From NCBI RefSeq assembly GCF_030410135.1, contig NZ_JAUGQQ010000005.1:1-64000 (forward strand): a stretch of DNA of 64,000 nucleotides, in the 5' to 3' direction. This DNA is from Aequorivita aurantiaca. GTDB taxonomy: Bacteria; Bacteroidota; Bacteroidia; Flavobacteriales; Flavobacteriaceae. Below, one piece after another: positions 25,009 through 34,088 of this stretch (position 1 is its first letter; each line of letters opens with the position of its first letter). The notes under the pieces were generated by a model. It ran no database searches. It saw only the letters and a list, made by a program, of their open reading frames with translations, and was not told where the DNA came from. Both the position numbers and the translations under genes were made by a program.

Positions 25009-27243
25009 ATGAAAAATCTATTAATTATACTTTTTATACTTCCGCTTTGCGTTTTTTCACAGGAAAAAATAACGGGCACAATTACTGAAAATGTCAATAA
25101 CGAAGAAGTTCCGCTTGGCGGGGCAAACATTTATTGGCTGGATACCCAAGTGGGAGCCGTAACAGATTTTGACGGTAATTTTGAATTGGAATATAAACCG
25201 GAATACAAAAAATTGGTCATCAGTTTTGTGGGTTATAAAACGGATACAATTTCGGTGAATTCTCCAATAAGGATTACACATTCCCTCACTTCAACCGCCA
25301 ATCTTGATGAGGTTACGATCACGGCACGGCAAAAGGCCACGTCGCGTTCCTTCATCCAAGCTACCAATACGCTGAATGTAAGCAGCGCCGAACTTCTGAA
25401 AGCTGCCTGCTGTAATCTTGCGGAAAGTTTTGAAACCAATCCGTCAATTGATGTGAATTTTGCTGATGCCATCTCGGGAACTCGGCAGATAAAAATGTTG
25501 GGATTAACGAGTCCGTATATTTTAATTACTACTGAAAATGTGCCGAGTATTCGCGGCGCTTCGCAGGCGTATGGCTTGAGTTTTATTCCCGGTACCTGGG
25601 TTGAAAGCATCCAAATAACCAAAGGCGCAGGAAGCGTTACAAATGGTTTCGAGAGCATTGCGGGGCAGATTAATGCGGAACTGCAAAAACCAACCATGGA
25701 CGACAAACTTTTTGTAAATGCCTACGGTGCCGGAAATGGCCGTTTTGAACTCAATACACATCTCAATACCAAATTAAGTGAACGTTGGAGTACCGGTCTT
25801 TATTTACATGGAAATCTTCGCGAGACAGAGTTTGATAAAAACGGAGATACTTTTCTCGATGCGCCATTGATGCAACAAGTGAACGTGATGAACCGTTGGC
25901 AGTATACCGACACCGAAAATGGTTATGTTGGGTTTTTCAATGTTCGCTATTTGAATGATGAAAAACAAACGGGGCAAACCTTTTTTGATGAAGATACGGA
26001 TCGAGGAACTACAAATGCTTGGGGAAGTGAAATAAAAACCCATAGGTTTGACGTTTCTGGGAAATTTGGTTTTGTGAACCCGGATATTCCGTGGCGAAGT
26101 GGAGGCGTACAACTTGCCTATAGCCACCACAACCAACAATCCTATTTCGGTTTAAATGATTATAATATTCAACATAATAGTCTGTACGCAAATGTTATGT
26201 ATAATTCCATAATCGGCGATTCGCGGAATAAAGTAAAAACTGGACTTAGCGCAACCTATGATGGTTATAAGGAGTTGGTTTTCACTGAAAACTTCAATCG
26301 TGTCGAGAATTCGGTGGGTGCATTTTTTGAATATAATTTTGACAATATGGGCGATCTTAATTTTACGGCCGGAATTCGCGCCGACGTGCACAATACGTTG
26401 GGGGCATTTCTTACGCCGCGTTTTCATTTGCGTTACACTCCGTGGGATAAATCGGCCTTTCGAATTTCTGCGGGCCGAGGAAAACGGAGCGCTAATATCT
26501 TTGCGGAAAACCAACAGCTTTTTGCAACTTCTCGCAACTTGAATATTTTTGGAAATGGCGGAAAAACTTATGGGCTTGATCCAGAGATTGCTTGGAATTA
26601 TGGTGTTTCATTCATGCAAGGTTTCAATCTTTTCAATAGAAAGGCAGATATTACCGTGGACTTTTACCGAACCGATTTTGTAAACCAAATAGTTGTAGAT
26701 TGGGAAAATCCTTCCGAAATAAATTTCTATAATTTGGAGGGTGAAAGTTATTCGAATAATTTTCAGGCCGAATTTAATTATAATGTTTTTAAACATTTTG
26801 ATATGCGGCTAGCTTATAAATACTATGATGTGGAAACTACCTACCTAAGCGGGAAAAAAGTAACCCCGTTAACAGCAAACAATCGTTTTTTTGCTAATGC
26901 CTCATTTCAGACGCATCAGAATGCAAAAGGTGGAAACTGGAAGTTTGACGCAACCTTCAACTATTTGGGTGAACAACGGTTCGCCTCAACGGAAAGTTAT
27001 TTGAACACAATTGGCCTTTCACAGTTCTCGCCTTCAGTTTCTACGTTGAATGCGCAGATTACTAAAGTTTTTTCCCCTAATTTTGAGCTGTATGTGGGCG
27101 GTGAAAACATTACCAACGTTACCCAGTCCAATCCAATTGTGGGGAGCGACAATCCTTTTGGAACGACTTTTGACACCACCTATGTTTACGGGCCTATTTT
27201 CGGCAGCTCATATTATGCCGGTTTGCGATATCGTATAAATTAA
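25009..27243 (+). CDS. TonB-dependent outer membrane receptor with Cys-Cys plug, copper-linked
   Basis: A 744-residue TonB-dependent receptor. Seen: signal peptide (MKNLLIILFILPLCVFSQ), a CarboxypepD-regulatory-like domain (residues 20-95) with the usual GGANIYWLDTQVGAVTDFDG, the plug domain from about 100, and a 22-strand barrel ending in aromatic residues (YYAGLRYRIN). The plug carries KAACCNLAESFETNPS with adjacent cysteines at 134 and 135, rare in an outer membrane plug and a possible Cu(I) site. It follows copA by 6 bases and precedes a secreted HMA protein, so I infer transport or sensing of copper, not of an iron siderophore. Direction of transport is unproven; TonB receptors normally import. 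Confidence 0.88.
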   Translation: MKNLLIILFILPLCVFSQEKITGTITENVNNEEVPLGGANIYWLDTQVGAVTDFDGNFELEYKPEYKKLVISFVGYKTDTISVNSPIRITHSLTSTANLDEVTITARQKATSRSFIQATNTLNVSSAELLKAACCNLAESFETNPSIDVNFADAISGTRQIKMLGLTSPYILITTENVPSIRGASQAYGLSFIPGTWVESIQITKGAGSVTNGFESIAGQINAELQKPTMDDKLFVNAYGAGNGRFELNTHLNTKLSERWSTGLYLHGNLRETEFDKNGDTFLDAPLMQQVNVMNRWQYTDTENGYVGFFNVRYLNDEKQTGQTFFDEDTDRGTTNAWGSEIKTHRFDVSGKFGFVNPDIPWRSGGVQLAYSHHNQQSYFGLNDYNIQHNSLYANVMYNSIIGDSRNKVKTGLSATYDGYKELVFTENFNRVENSVGAFFEYNFDNMGDLNFTAGIRADVHNTLGAFLTPRFHLRYTPWDKSAFRISAGRGKRSANIFAENQQLFATSRNLNIFGNGGKTYGLDPEIAWNYGVSFMQGFNLFNRKADITVDFYRTDFVNQIVVDWENPSEINFYNLEGESYSNNFQAEFNYNVFKHFDMRLAYKYYDVETTYLSGKKVTPLTANNRFFANASFQTHQNAKGGNWKFDATFNYLGEQRFASTESYLNTIGLSQFSPSVSTLNAQITKVFSPNFELYVGGENITNVTQSNPIVGSDNPFGTTFDTTYVYGPIFGSSYYAGLRYRIN

Positions 27244-27268
27244 TTTAAACTTTAAAATCAAAAATAAA

Positions 27269-27634
27269 ATGAAGAAAATAATTGTAATTTTAGGAATACT
27301 CTTTATTGGAGCAACGGGTTTCGCCCAAAACAAAAACGCCAAGGCCACTATTGAAGTTGATGGCGTTTGCGGTATGTGTAAGGATCGAATTGAAAAAGCT
27401 TCCATTCAGGCTAAAGGTGTTAAGTCTGCAAGCTGGAATGTGGATACCCATCAATTGGATTTAATCTATAATGAAGGAAAAACAGATTTAACCACCATTC
27501 AACAAAGCATTGCGGACAGCGGCCACGATACACAAGATATAAAGGCAAAAGATGAGGTTTACAATGCTATTGACCCCTGCTGTAAATATCGCGATCCACA
27601 GGTTGTTGATGACCATAAAAATGGCGCCGAGTAA
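27269..27634 (+). CDS. Secreted heavy-metal-associated (HMA) domain protein
   Basis: A 121-residue protein with a signal peptide (MKKIIVILGILFIGATGFAQ) and one ferredoxin-like HMA domain (about residues 24-90). The metal loop reads VDGVCGMCKDR, with Cys34 and Cys37 in the GxCxxC arrangement. A C-terminal tail has a Cys-Cys pair (Cys104-Cys105, in IDPCCKYRD). Secreted HMA proteins can pass Cu(I) between periplasmic partners. It starts 25 bases after the receptor stop and is probably co-transcribed with it. Confidence 0.9.
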   Translation: MKKIIVILGILFIGATGFAQNKNAKATIEVDGVCGMCKDRIEKASIQAKGVKSASWNVDTHQLDLIYNEGKTDLTTIQQSIADSGHDTQDIKAKDEVYNAIDPCCKYRDPQVVDDHKNGAE

Positions 27635-27714
27635 TAATTGCTAATTTTTATAATTTTTTTAATATTCTTTGGCGCCTAGAATTATTAATTTGAATTTCAT
27701 AAAAATTATATATT

Positions 27715-28038
27715 ATGAAAAATGAAAGATTAATACACGCGCTCGGCAATTGCATTAACCATTGTAACTATTGTGCCGATGCGTGTTTGGATGAAGAGAA
27801 TGTAAAAATGATGGTAAATTGCATACGGATCGATAGGGTATGCGCAGAAGTTTGCAGCACATTAAATCAGCTTTTAGCAACAAATTTCAATGATGTAAAA
27901 GATTTGGTTAGCTATTGCGAAAAAATTTGCAATATGTGCGCTGATGAATGTGAAAAACACGAGCACCAACATTGTAAGGATTGCGCCGAGGCCTGTCGAA
28001 ATTGTGCAAATGAATGCCGTCAATTTATGGCTGCCTAA
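27715..28038 (+). CDS. Four-helix-bundle copper storage protein (Csp type)
   Basis: A 107-residue protein with 16 cysteines spaced along predicted helices: CINHCNYCADAC, CIRIDRVCAEVC, CEKICNMCADEC and CKDCAEACRNCANEC. This CxxxCxxCxxxC periodicity is that of the DUF326/Csp family, whose helices turn their thiolates into a tube that stores many Cu(I) ions. No signal peptide is seen, so it is expected in the cytoplasm, like Csp3. A His patch (KHEHQH, residues 81-86) precedes the last helix. It probably buffers cytosolic copper in concert with CopA. Confidence 0.92.
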   Translation: MKNERLIHALGNCINHCNYCADACLDEENVKMMVNCIRIDRVCAEVCSTLNQLLATNFNDVKDLVSYCEKICNMCADECEKHEHQHCKDCAEACRNCANECRQFMAA

Positions 28039-28125
28039 AAAGATGATGTTAAATTTTACCCAAGCAGGGAATAATTTAACAATAGCTGCTTTTAACTTTA
28101 CGGTATAAACCAAAAAATAATTGTT

Positions 28126-28227
28126 ATGCCACAGAAACAGCAAGACAAAAAGCCTCAGGCCACAAAGGCCGATCCTAAAAAACAGGATTCTAAAAAGGCT
28201 CCAAAACCTGCTCCTAAAAAGAAGTAG
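28126..28227 (+). CDS. 33-residue Lys/Pro-rich peptide
   Basis: An open frame MPQKQQDKKPQATKADPKKQ followed by DSKKAPKPAPKKK. It has 12 Lys and 6 Pro in 33 residues and no aromatic residue or large hydrophobic residue beyond the initiator Met. It has an ATG start and its own terminator 33 bases after the stop. A TAACTTTA element (28093-28100) close to the -7 consensus lies 25 bases upstream of the start. The composition resembles short disordered nucleic-acid-binding tails. It may be a real small protein of the copper module or stand alone; coding evidence is only compositional. Confidence 0.5.
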   Translation: MPQKQQDKKPQATKADPKKQDSKKAPKPAPKKK

Positions 28228-28259
28228 TTTTTGATTGGTCAGAATTTAATGGCCAAGAG

Positions 28260-28294
28260 AACCATCCAAACAAAAATGTTTGGATGGTTTTTTG
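28260..28294 (+). terminator. Rho-independent terminator closing the copper module
   Basis: AACCATCCAAACA (28260-28272) and TGTTTGGATGGTT (28277-28289) form a perfect 13-bp stem with an AAAA loop, followed by a T-run. Confidence 0.88.
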
Positions 28295-28368
28295 TTTAAA
28301 GGCATTGAAGTTATTCATGGCTTGATAAAATCATTTTTCTATTTTTACCTTCCAAAATAATATTAAAG

Positions 28369-28905
28369 ATGAAACAAATTTTAGGAATAGGTTCCCGTAT
28401 TGAACATCCAAATTACGGTAAAGGTGTAGTTACAAACGTTACAGCAAAAATGTATTGGGTCACATTTATAGAAAATGGATTGGAAACCATAGCGACGGAT
28501 GAGGATTTTGAAATAATTGAGGCGGCCGAAGATGAAGTGGATACCGTTAGTTTTTACGAAGTTGAAAAGAGCCTCCGTGATATTCTTAAAAAATGGAACG
28601 GTTTCAGTGAAATTGTACCAATAGCAGATAAATGGAAGGGAGGCACGATGGTCTTAAACCCAGCGGATAAAAACTTGGCATCAAAAGAAATTCCTATTGA
28701 CACTTTTTTTCATAAAATAGTAATGGTTCGCGATAGGCTTCGCGTGATGGAGCAAAAAATAAATGCCTCGAAAGGGTTAGCGGAACAGGATAAGATAGAC
28801 CTGCAACAATATATTACTCGTTGTTATGGTAGTTTAACCACATTTAATGTACTATTCAAAAATTCTTCACAACAATTCAAAGGAGAAAAGGGGACCAAAG
28901 AATAA
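28369..28905 (+). CDS. Uncharacterised protein with a Tudor/KOW-like N-terminus
   Basis: A 178-residue soluble protein. Residues 5-45 (IGSRIEHPNYGKGVVTNVTA then MYWVTFIENG) resemble the small beta-barrel that ends UvrD-type helicases, where H..(F/Y)G.G.V is typical. The rest is mixed alpha/beta with a helical C-terminal half (residues 110-170). I know no function; homologues seem confined to related Bacteroidota. It stands alone, with a TATTTTTA element upstream that nearly matches the -7 consensus. Confidence 0.7.
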   Translation: MKQILGIGSRIEHPNYGKGVVTNVTAKMYWVTFIENGLETIATDEDFEIIEAAEDEVDTVSFYEVEKSLRDILKKWNGFSEIVPIADKWKGGTMVLNPADKNLASKEIPIDTFFHKIVMVRDRLRVMEQKINASKGLAEQDKIDLQQYITRCYGSLTTFNVLFKNSSQQFKGEKGTKE

Positions 28906-29276
28906 ACTTATAAATCGTATAAAAATATTAGATTGATTTGATGGAATGTATGTTCGGGTTATAAGAAATTTCCCGCATTGCTAAAATCAAGAATCTGTTT
29001 TAATAGCCCATTTTTCGTGATGTACGGGAAATGTTAATAATCTGTGAGAAATTTTTTTCCATTTTTTTTAATGCCTCTAGTTTCTATACATAATTTAAGG
29101 GCCTTTCAAAAACATAAGAAAACCAAGGGTTTGCAAAAATTTTGGTTAAATAACCTACTCTGACGTAGGTTTTAATTTAACTTTTTGATAAAATTTTCAT
29201 AATCTACTTTCATTAAAAGTTGGAATTGTAAGATTTTATTGGCACTTTTGGGGTGCTAATTCAAACAAACAAAAAA
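28906..29276 (+). promoter_or_regulatory. Long structured leader/promoter region of susC
   Basis: This 371-base gap has no convincing gene. It holds several inverted repeats: ATTTCCCG/CGGGAAAT (28968-28975 and 29025-29032), AACCAA/TTGGTT (29121-29126 and 29142-29147), GGTTA/TAACC (29144-29148 and 29151-29155), and AACCTAC/GTAGGTT (29152-29158 and 29165-29171, 6-base loop). The last three overlap so that forming one excludes another. No clean TAnnTTTG element is seen close to susC. A regulated leader or an antisense RNA, both known for SusC genes in Bacteroides, is possible. Confidence 0.45.
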
Positions 29277-32200
29277 ATGAAAACAAAGTTTAGTGGAATT
29301 TTGACGCTATTATTAGTGTTGATTGTGCAGCTCGCTTTTGCACAGGAAAAAACGATTTCCGGAACGGTGACCGATGACACGGGTCTGCCGCTTCCTGGAG
29401 TTAACATAATTATAAAGGGTACGAGTACTGGAACGCAGTCTGATTTTGATGGTAACTATACCATTGAGGCTGCCGAGGGACAAACACTTGTATATAGTTA
29501 TGTAGGTTTTGATACCCAAGAGATAGCTGTTGGGGCATCAAATAGGATGGATGTTACTATGCAGGCTGGATCTGTTCTGGACGAAGTGGTAGTAACTGCA
29601 TTGGGTATTTCCCGTGAAAAACAATCATTGGGATATTCTACGCAGCAAGTAGCAGGTGAAGAATTGGCTACGGTAAAAACCAACAACTTTACCAATGCTT
29701 TGTCTGGTAAAGTTGCCGGTCTTCAAATTAGAAGAAACAACAACTTCGGTGGATCGACCAACGTTATTATTAGAGGTATTACTTCTTTAACTGGTGATAA
29801 CCAAGCGTTATTTGTTGTGGACGGAGTGCCGATCAGTAACTTAAACACCAATAATCCTAACCAGAAGAATTCTTCTGCTGGTAACTATTATGATTATGGT
29901 AATGCTGCTGCAGACATCAACCCAGACGACATTGAATCTGTAAACGTACTTAAAGGTGCTGCTGCATCTGCACTTTACGGATCACGCGCTGGTAACGGTG
30001 TAATCATTATCACAACTAAAAAAGGTAAAAAGACAAAAGGTTTGGGAGTGACAATCAACTCCAATGCTCAAGTTGGTTTTGTTGACAAGAGCACTTTTGC
30101 TGAATACCAGTCAAATTATGGAGCTGGTTACGGTGGTCAAGTTTTTACCTCTGAGGATGTTGATGGAGATGGTATAAATGATGTGGTTTCCAACTATCTT
30201 GATGATGCATCTTATGGACCTTTCTTTGATGGTCGATTGATCTATCAGTGGGATTCATTTGACCCAGCTTCACCAAATTATTTAAAAAGAACTCCTTGGG
30301 TGAATTCTCCTAATGGACCTATTACTTTCTTTGAAACGCCAATTACGCTAACTAACTCTATCTCTATTTCAAATGGAATGGAAAAAGGGTCTTACCGTAT
30401 GTCTTATACTAAATTGGACCAGTCTGGATTAATGCCAAATAGCCAGATTGACCGACACAACTTTATCTTTAGTGGTAACTTTGAAATGTCCGACAGAATG
30501 ACCGCAAGTGGTTTTGCCAATTATATTAAAACTGAGGCATTAGGCCGTAATTCTACTGGTTATAATGATAACGTAGTAGGTAACTTTAAGCAATGGTGGC
30601 AAACCAACGTTGACATTAAGAAGCAATGGGAAATTTATAATAACACCAAGAGAAATATTGGCTGGAACCCAGGTTCATCAGCTCCGGGAACAAGTCCTAT
30701 TTATTGGGATAACCCATATTGGACCCGTTACGAAAACTATCAAAATGATAGCAGAAGCCGTTTCTTAGGTAACTTTGAATTAAACTATAAGTTAGCTGAT
30801 TGGGTAAATGTAACAGGTCGAGTTGCAACTGATACTTATAATGAGCAACAAGAAGAAAGAAGAGCTGTGGGATCTGTACCTACAACTTTCGGAATTACAA
30901 GAGGAAATGTTGATTCTGGATATCTTCGACGTGACATAACTGTAACTGAAACGAACTATGATTTAATGTTCAATTTCGATGCTGATATTTCAGAAAGCAT
31001 TAGTCTTGCAGGTATATTGGGAACAAACATTAGAAGAGATGAATTCAATTCTATTACGAATTCTACTGCTGGAGGTTTGGTTGTTCCAAATCTTTACTCT
31101 ATTCAAAACTCGAGAAATGATATTCCTAAATCACAGGAAGTTGCACAAAAAAGAGGTGTGGATGGTGTATATGCCAGTGCCTCTCTAGGTTTTGGAAACG
31201 TAGTATATTTGGACGGAACGATTCGTAGAGATGATTTCTCAACGCTTCCGGATGAGGAGAGTGCTTTCTACTATCCTTCTGTATCGACAAGCTTCGTGTT
31301 CAGCAAATTGATGAACGTAGATGCTATTTCTTTCGGTAAACTTCGTTTGAACTACGCTAAAGTAGGTAATGGTGCACCGCCAGATAAGTTGTTTGATACC
31401 TATGTAATCAATACCGATACTGGTACTTCAGTTCCAAGTATATCAAATAACCCGAACTTGAGACCAGAATTTACAACAAGTTATGAAGCAGGTCTTGAAA
31501 TGCGTTTCGCAAACAACCGTGTAGGTTTTGACTTCTCTTACTATAAAGCAAATTCAGAAGACCAAATTGTTGAGGTGCCTATTGCTGAATCAACTGGTTC
31601 ATCAAGAAAATTGTTGAACGCGGGTGAAATCGAAAACAGAGGTTTTGAATTCTCATTGAATGCAACTCCGGTAAAAACTGATAATTTCAGCTGGATGCTT
31701 AATGGAAACTTTACCAAAAACGAGAGTGAGGTAATCGCTCTTCCTGAAGGAGTTGAAGTTTTCCAGCTTGCTACTTACCAAGGTGGTGTGAAAATCAATG
31801 CTGTTCCGGGAGAACCTTATGGTGTAATTTATGGAGCTGATTACGTTTATAACGATAATGGTCAGAGAGTTGTTGGTGCAAATGGTAGATATTTAAAGAC
31901 CGGACCAAATGAGAAAATTGGAGATACCAACCCAGATTGGTTGATGGGTATAACCAATACCTTAAATTATAAGTCTTGGTCGTTCAGCTTTTTGATTGAT
32001 GTTCAACAAGGTGGATCTGTATTCTCATTGGATCAATACTACGGTCAGGCTACTGGTCTTTACGTAGATACTGATTATATAAATGACTTGGGCAATCCTG
32101 TAAGAAATACTATTGAAAATGGTGGTGGATTTATCAATCCAGGCGTTCTTGAAGATGGAACTACAAATACCATTAGAGTAGATGCTTCGGAATTCGGACA

Positions 32201-32486
32201 ATTTGGTTATGCGGCTTACCCACAATCAGAGTTTGTTTATGATGCAAGCTATGTAAAACTTCGTCAAGCGTCGTTAAGCTACACCTTGCCGTCAAAATTC
32301 CTTGACAATACCTTTATGACAGGCCTTCAGTTCACACTAACTGGTTCTAACCTTTGGATAATCGATAAAAATGTACCATATGCTGATCCAGAATCTGGTT
32401 TGAGCTCAGGTAACTCTCAAGGATATATCACAGGTTCGTTGCCAACAACCCAAGATTATGGGTTTAACATTAAAGCACAATTTTAA
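29277..32486 (+). CDS. SusC/RagA-family TonB-linked outer membrane transporter
   Basis: A receptor of about 1069 residues that, with its SusD partner, imports glycans or peptides. Seen: signal peptide ending VQLAFAQ, a carboxypeptidase-like regulatory domain (GTVTDDTGLPLPGVNIIIKG), the plug, the SusC signature GAAASALYGSRAGNGVIIIT, and a long barrel ending YGFNIKAQF. I chose ATG 29277 over the frame start at 29253 because it begins the signal peptide. SusD follows by 11 bases. No glycoside hydrolase, protease or sensor gene is next to the pair, so the substrate cannot be named. Confidence 0.95.
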   Translation: MKTKFSGILTLLLVLIVQLAFAQEKTISGTVTDDTGLPLPGVNIIIKGTSTGTQSDFDGNYTIEAAEGQTLVYSYVGFDTQEIAVGASNRMDVTMQAGSVLDEVVVTALGISREKQSLGYSTQQVAGEELATVKTNNFTNALSGKVAGLQIRRNNNFGGSTNVIIRGITSLTGDNQALFVVDGVPISNLNTNNPNQKNSSAGNYYDYGNAAADINPDDIESVNVLKGAAASALYGSRAGNGVIIITTKKGKKTKGLGVTINSNAQVGFVDKSTFAEYQSNYGAGYGGQVFTSEDVDGDGINDVVSNYLDDASYGPFFDGRLIYQWDSFDPASPNYLKRTPWVNSPNGPITFFETPITLTNSISISNGMEKGSYRMSYTKLDQSGLMPNSQIDRHNFIFSGNFEMSDRMTASGFANYIKTEALGRNSTGYNDNVVGNFKQWWQTNVDIKKQWEIYNNTKRNIGWNPGSSAPGTSPIYWDNPYWTRYENYQNDSRSRFLGNFELNYKLADWVNVTGRVATDTYNEQQEERRAVGSVPTTFGITRGNVDSGYLRRDITVTETNYDLMFNFDADISESISLAGILGTNIRRDEFNSITNSTAGGLVVPNLYSIQNSRNDIPKSQEVAQKRGVDGVYASASLGFGNVVYLDGTIRRDDFSTLPDEESAFYYPSVSTSFVFSKLMNVDAISFGKLRLNYAKVGNGAPPDKLFDTYVINTDTGTSVPSISNNPNLRPEFTTSYEAGLEMRFANNRVGFDFSYYKANSEDQIVEVPIAESTGSSRKLLNAGEIENRGFEFSLNATPVKTDNFSWMLNGNFTKNESEVIALPEGVEVFQLATYQGGVKINAVPGEPYGVIYGADYVYNDNGQRVVGANGRYLKTGPNEKIGDTNPDWLMGITNTLNYKSWSFSFLIDVQQGGSVFSLDQYYGQATGLYVDTDYINDLGNPVRNTIENGGGFINPGVLEDGTTNTIRVDASEFGQFGYAAYPQSEFVYDASYVKLRQASLSYTLPSKFLDNTFMTGLQFTLTGSNLWIIDKNVPYADPESGLSSGNSQGYITGSLPTTQDYGFNIKAQF

Positions 32487-32497
32487 TAAATAGAAAA

Positions 32498-33931
32498 ATG
32501 AAGAAACTGATATTAATATTAACAGCGGCCGTTTTCGCCGTCTCTTGTTCAGACAACCTAGAGGATCTGAACCAGAATATAAAAGACCCTACTCAAGTAA
32601 GTGGTGAAAGTTTATTCGCTTCTGCTGAAAAGCAGCTTGCGGACCAAATCACAACGCCAAACGTAAACCTTAACAATACAAGATTGTGGGTGCAGCACTG
32701 GCAGGAAACTACTTATCCTGATGAAAGTAACTATGATCAATCCACACGCCCTATTCCAGATAACCACTGGAGAGAAATGTACAGAGATGTGTTAAGAGAT
32801 CTTAAGGAAGCTAGCAAGAATATCGAAGCTGCCGACAATGACATAACTAATCCTTTGAAGCCAAATAAGCTGGCTATTATTGAAGTTTTGAATGTTTATA
32901 CTTGGAGCAATTTGGTAGAAACCTATGGAAATATACCATATTCTGAAGCTTTAGATATTGAAAACACTCTACCGAAGTACGATGATGCTATGACAATTTA
33001 CAAAGACTTGCTTGTACGTTTAACTGCTGCAATCAATTCAATGGATACTAGCAAAGGAAGTTTTGATGGAGATGTAGAAAAAATTTACGCCGGCGACATG
33101 ACTTCTTGGAAAAAGTTTGCTAATACTCTAAAATTAAGAATGGGTATCGTTCTTGCTGATGCAGATGCTGCAACCGCAAAAGCAGCAGTTGAATCTGCAG
33201 TTGCTTCGGGTGTATTCACTAGCAATGCAGATGATGCGGGCTATGCTTACACTTCTCCTCCAAACGGAAATCCATTGAATGATAACTTGGTTTTGAGCAA
33301 TCGTAATGACTATGTTGCAGGAAAGACTATTATCGATTTAATGAACAATTTGGAAGATCCGCGTAGAGCTGCTTATTTTACTGACGTTGACGGTGAATAC
33401 ATTGGTGGTGTAATTGGTGACCAAACTGTATATTCAGATTACAGCCACGTAACACCAGATATTTTAAATAGTGATTATCCAGGATGGTTCCTTCAATATG
33501 CCGAAACAGAATTCCTATTGGCTGAGGCAGCTGCAAGAGGCTTTAATGTTGGTGGTAGCGCTGAAAGCCACTATATCGCAGGAATTACTGCTTCTTTCGA
33601 TTTCTGGGGTATTGATGGGGTAGCTGATTATCTTGCTAATCCAGAAGTAGCTTATGATAGCGTTAATTGGAAAGAATCAATCGGTACTCAAGCGTGGTTA
33701 GCATTATACAACCGTACGTTCGCTTCTTGGTTGTCAGTTAGACGTTTGGACTATCCAGTTCTAGTTGAGCCAATCAATGCTGAGTCTGGCTATCCAGTTC
33801 GTTATCCTTATCCGGTTAGCGAAATTAACTTGAACCCAACCAATTATGAGCAAGCTGCTAGTGCAATTGGTGGCGATGCTACAGAAACTAGACTTTTCTG
33901 GGATAAATTTGATAACACTTGGGGCTTTTAA
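32498..33931 (+). CDS. SusD/RagB-family outer membrane lipoprotein
   Basis: A 477-residue surface lipoprotein that acts as the lid and substrate binder of the SusC transporter. Seen: lipobox AVSC in the N-terminus MKKLILILTAAVFAVSCSDN, the LNQNIKDPTQV start of the mature protein, TPR-like helices in the first half, and the SusD-like-2 pattern with WLQYAETEFLLAEAAARGF and a C-terminal YPYPVSEINLNPTNYEQA. This subgroup often goes with peptide or unknown substrates. A terminator follows 26 bases after the stop, so susC-susD is a two-gene operon. Confidence 0.94.
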   Translation: MKKLILILTAAVFAVSCSDNLEDLNQNIKDPTQVSGESLFASAEKQLADQITTPNVNLNNTRLWVQHWQETTYPDESNYDQSTRPIPDNHWREMYRDVLRDLKEASKNIEAADNDITNPLKPNKLAIIEVLNVYTWSNLVETYGNIPYSEALDIENTLPKYDDAMTIYKDLLVRLTAAINSMDTSKGSFDGDVEKIYAGDMTSWKKFANTLKLRMGIVLADADAATAKAAVESAVASGVFTSNADDAGYAYTSPPNGNPLNDNLVLSNRNDYVAGKTIIDLMNNLEDPRRAAYFTDVDGEYIGGVIGDQTVYSDYSHVTPDILNSDYPGWFLQYAETEFLLAEAAARGFNVGGSAESHYIAGITASFDFWGIDGVADYLANPEVAYDSVNWKESIGTQAWLALYNRTFASWLSVRRLDYPVLVEPINAESGYPVRYPYPVSEINLNPTNYEQAASAIGGDATETRLFWDKFDNTWGF

Positions 33932-33957
33932 TCATAAGTCCAAAGTAATTATATAAG

Positions 33958-33992
33958 AAAATCCCCGGTAGTAATACCGGGGATTTTTTTTA
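33958..33992 (+). terminator. Terminator after susD
   Basis: ATCCCCGGTA (33961-33970) and TACCGGGGAT (33975-33984) form a 10-bp GC-rich stem with a 4-base loop, extended by A/T pairs and followed by a T-run. Confidence 0.88.
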
Positions 33993-34088
33993 TACATATT
34001 TGCTGACAACATTTTTAGAAATTTCCTATCGTTCCCAAACTCTGGCTTTCCGAAATTACTTAACCCTGGGAAATTTATATCAAAATTT

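Noticed and set aside
21340-28294. Copper module as a recently acquired mobile island
   Set aside because: No transposase, integrase, flanking repeats or tRNA are seen at its borders, and composition looks like the neighbours.
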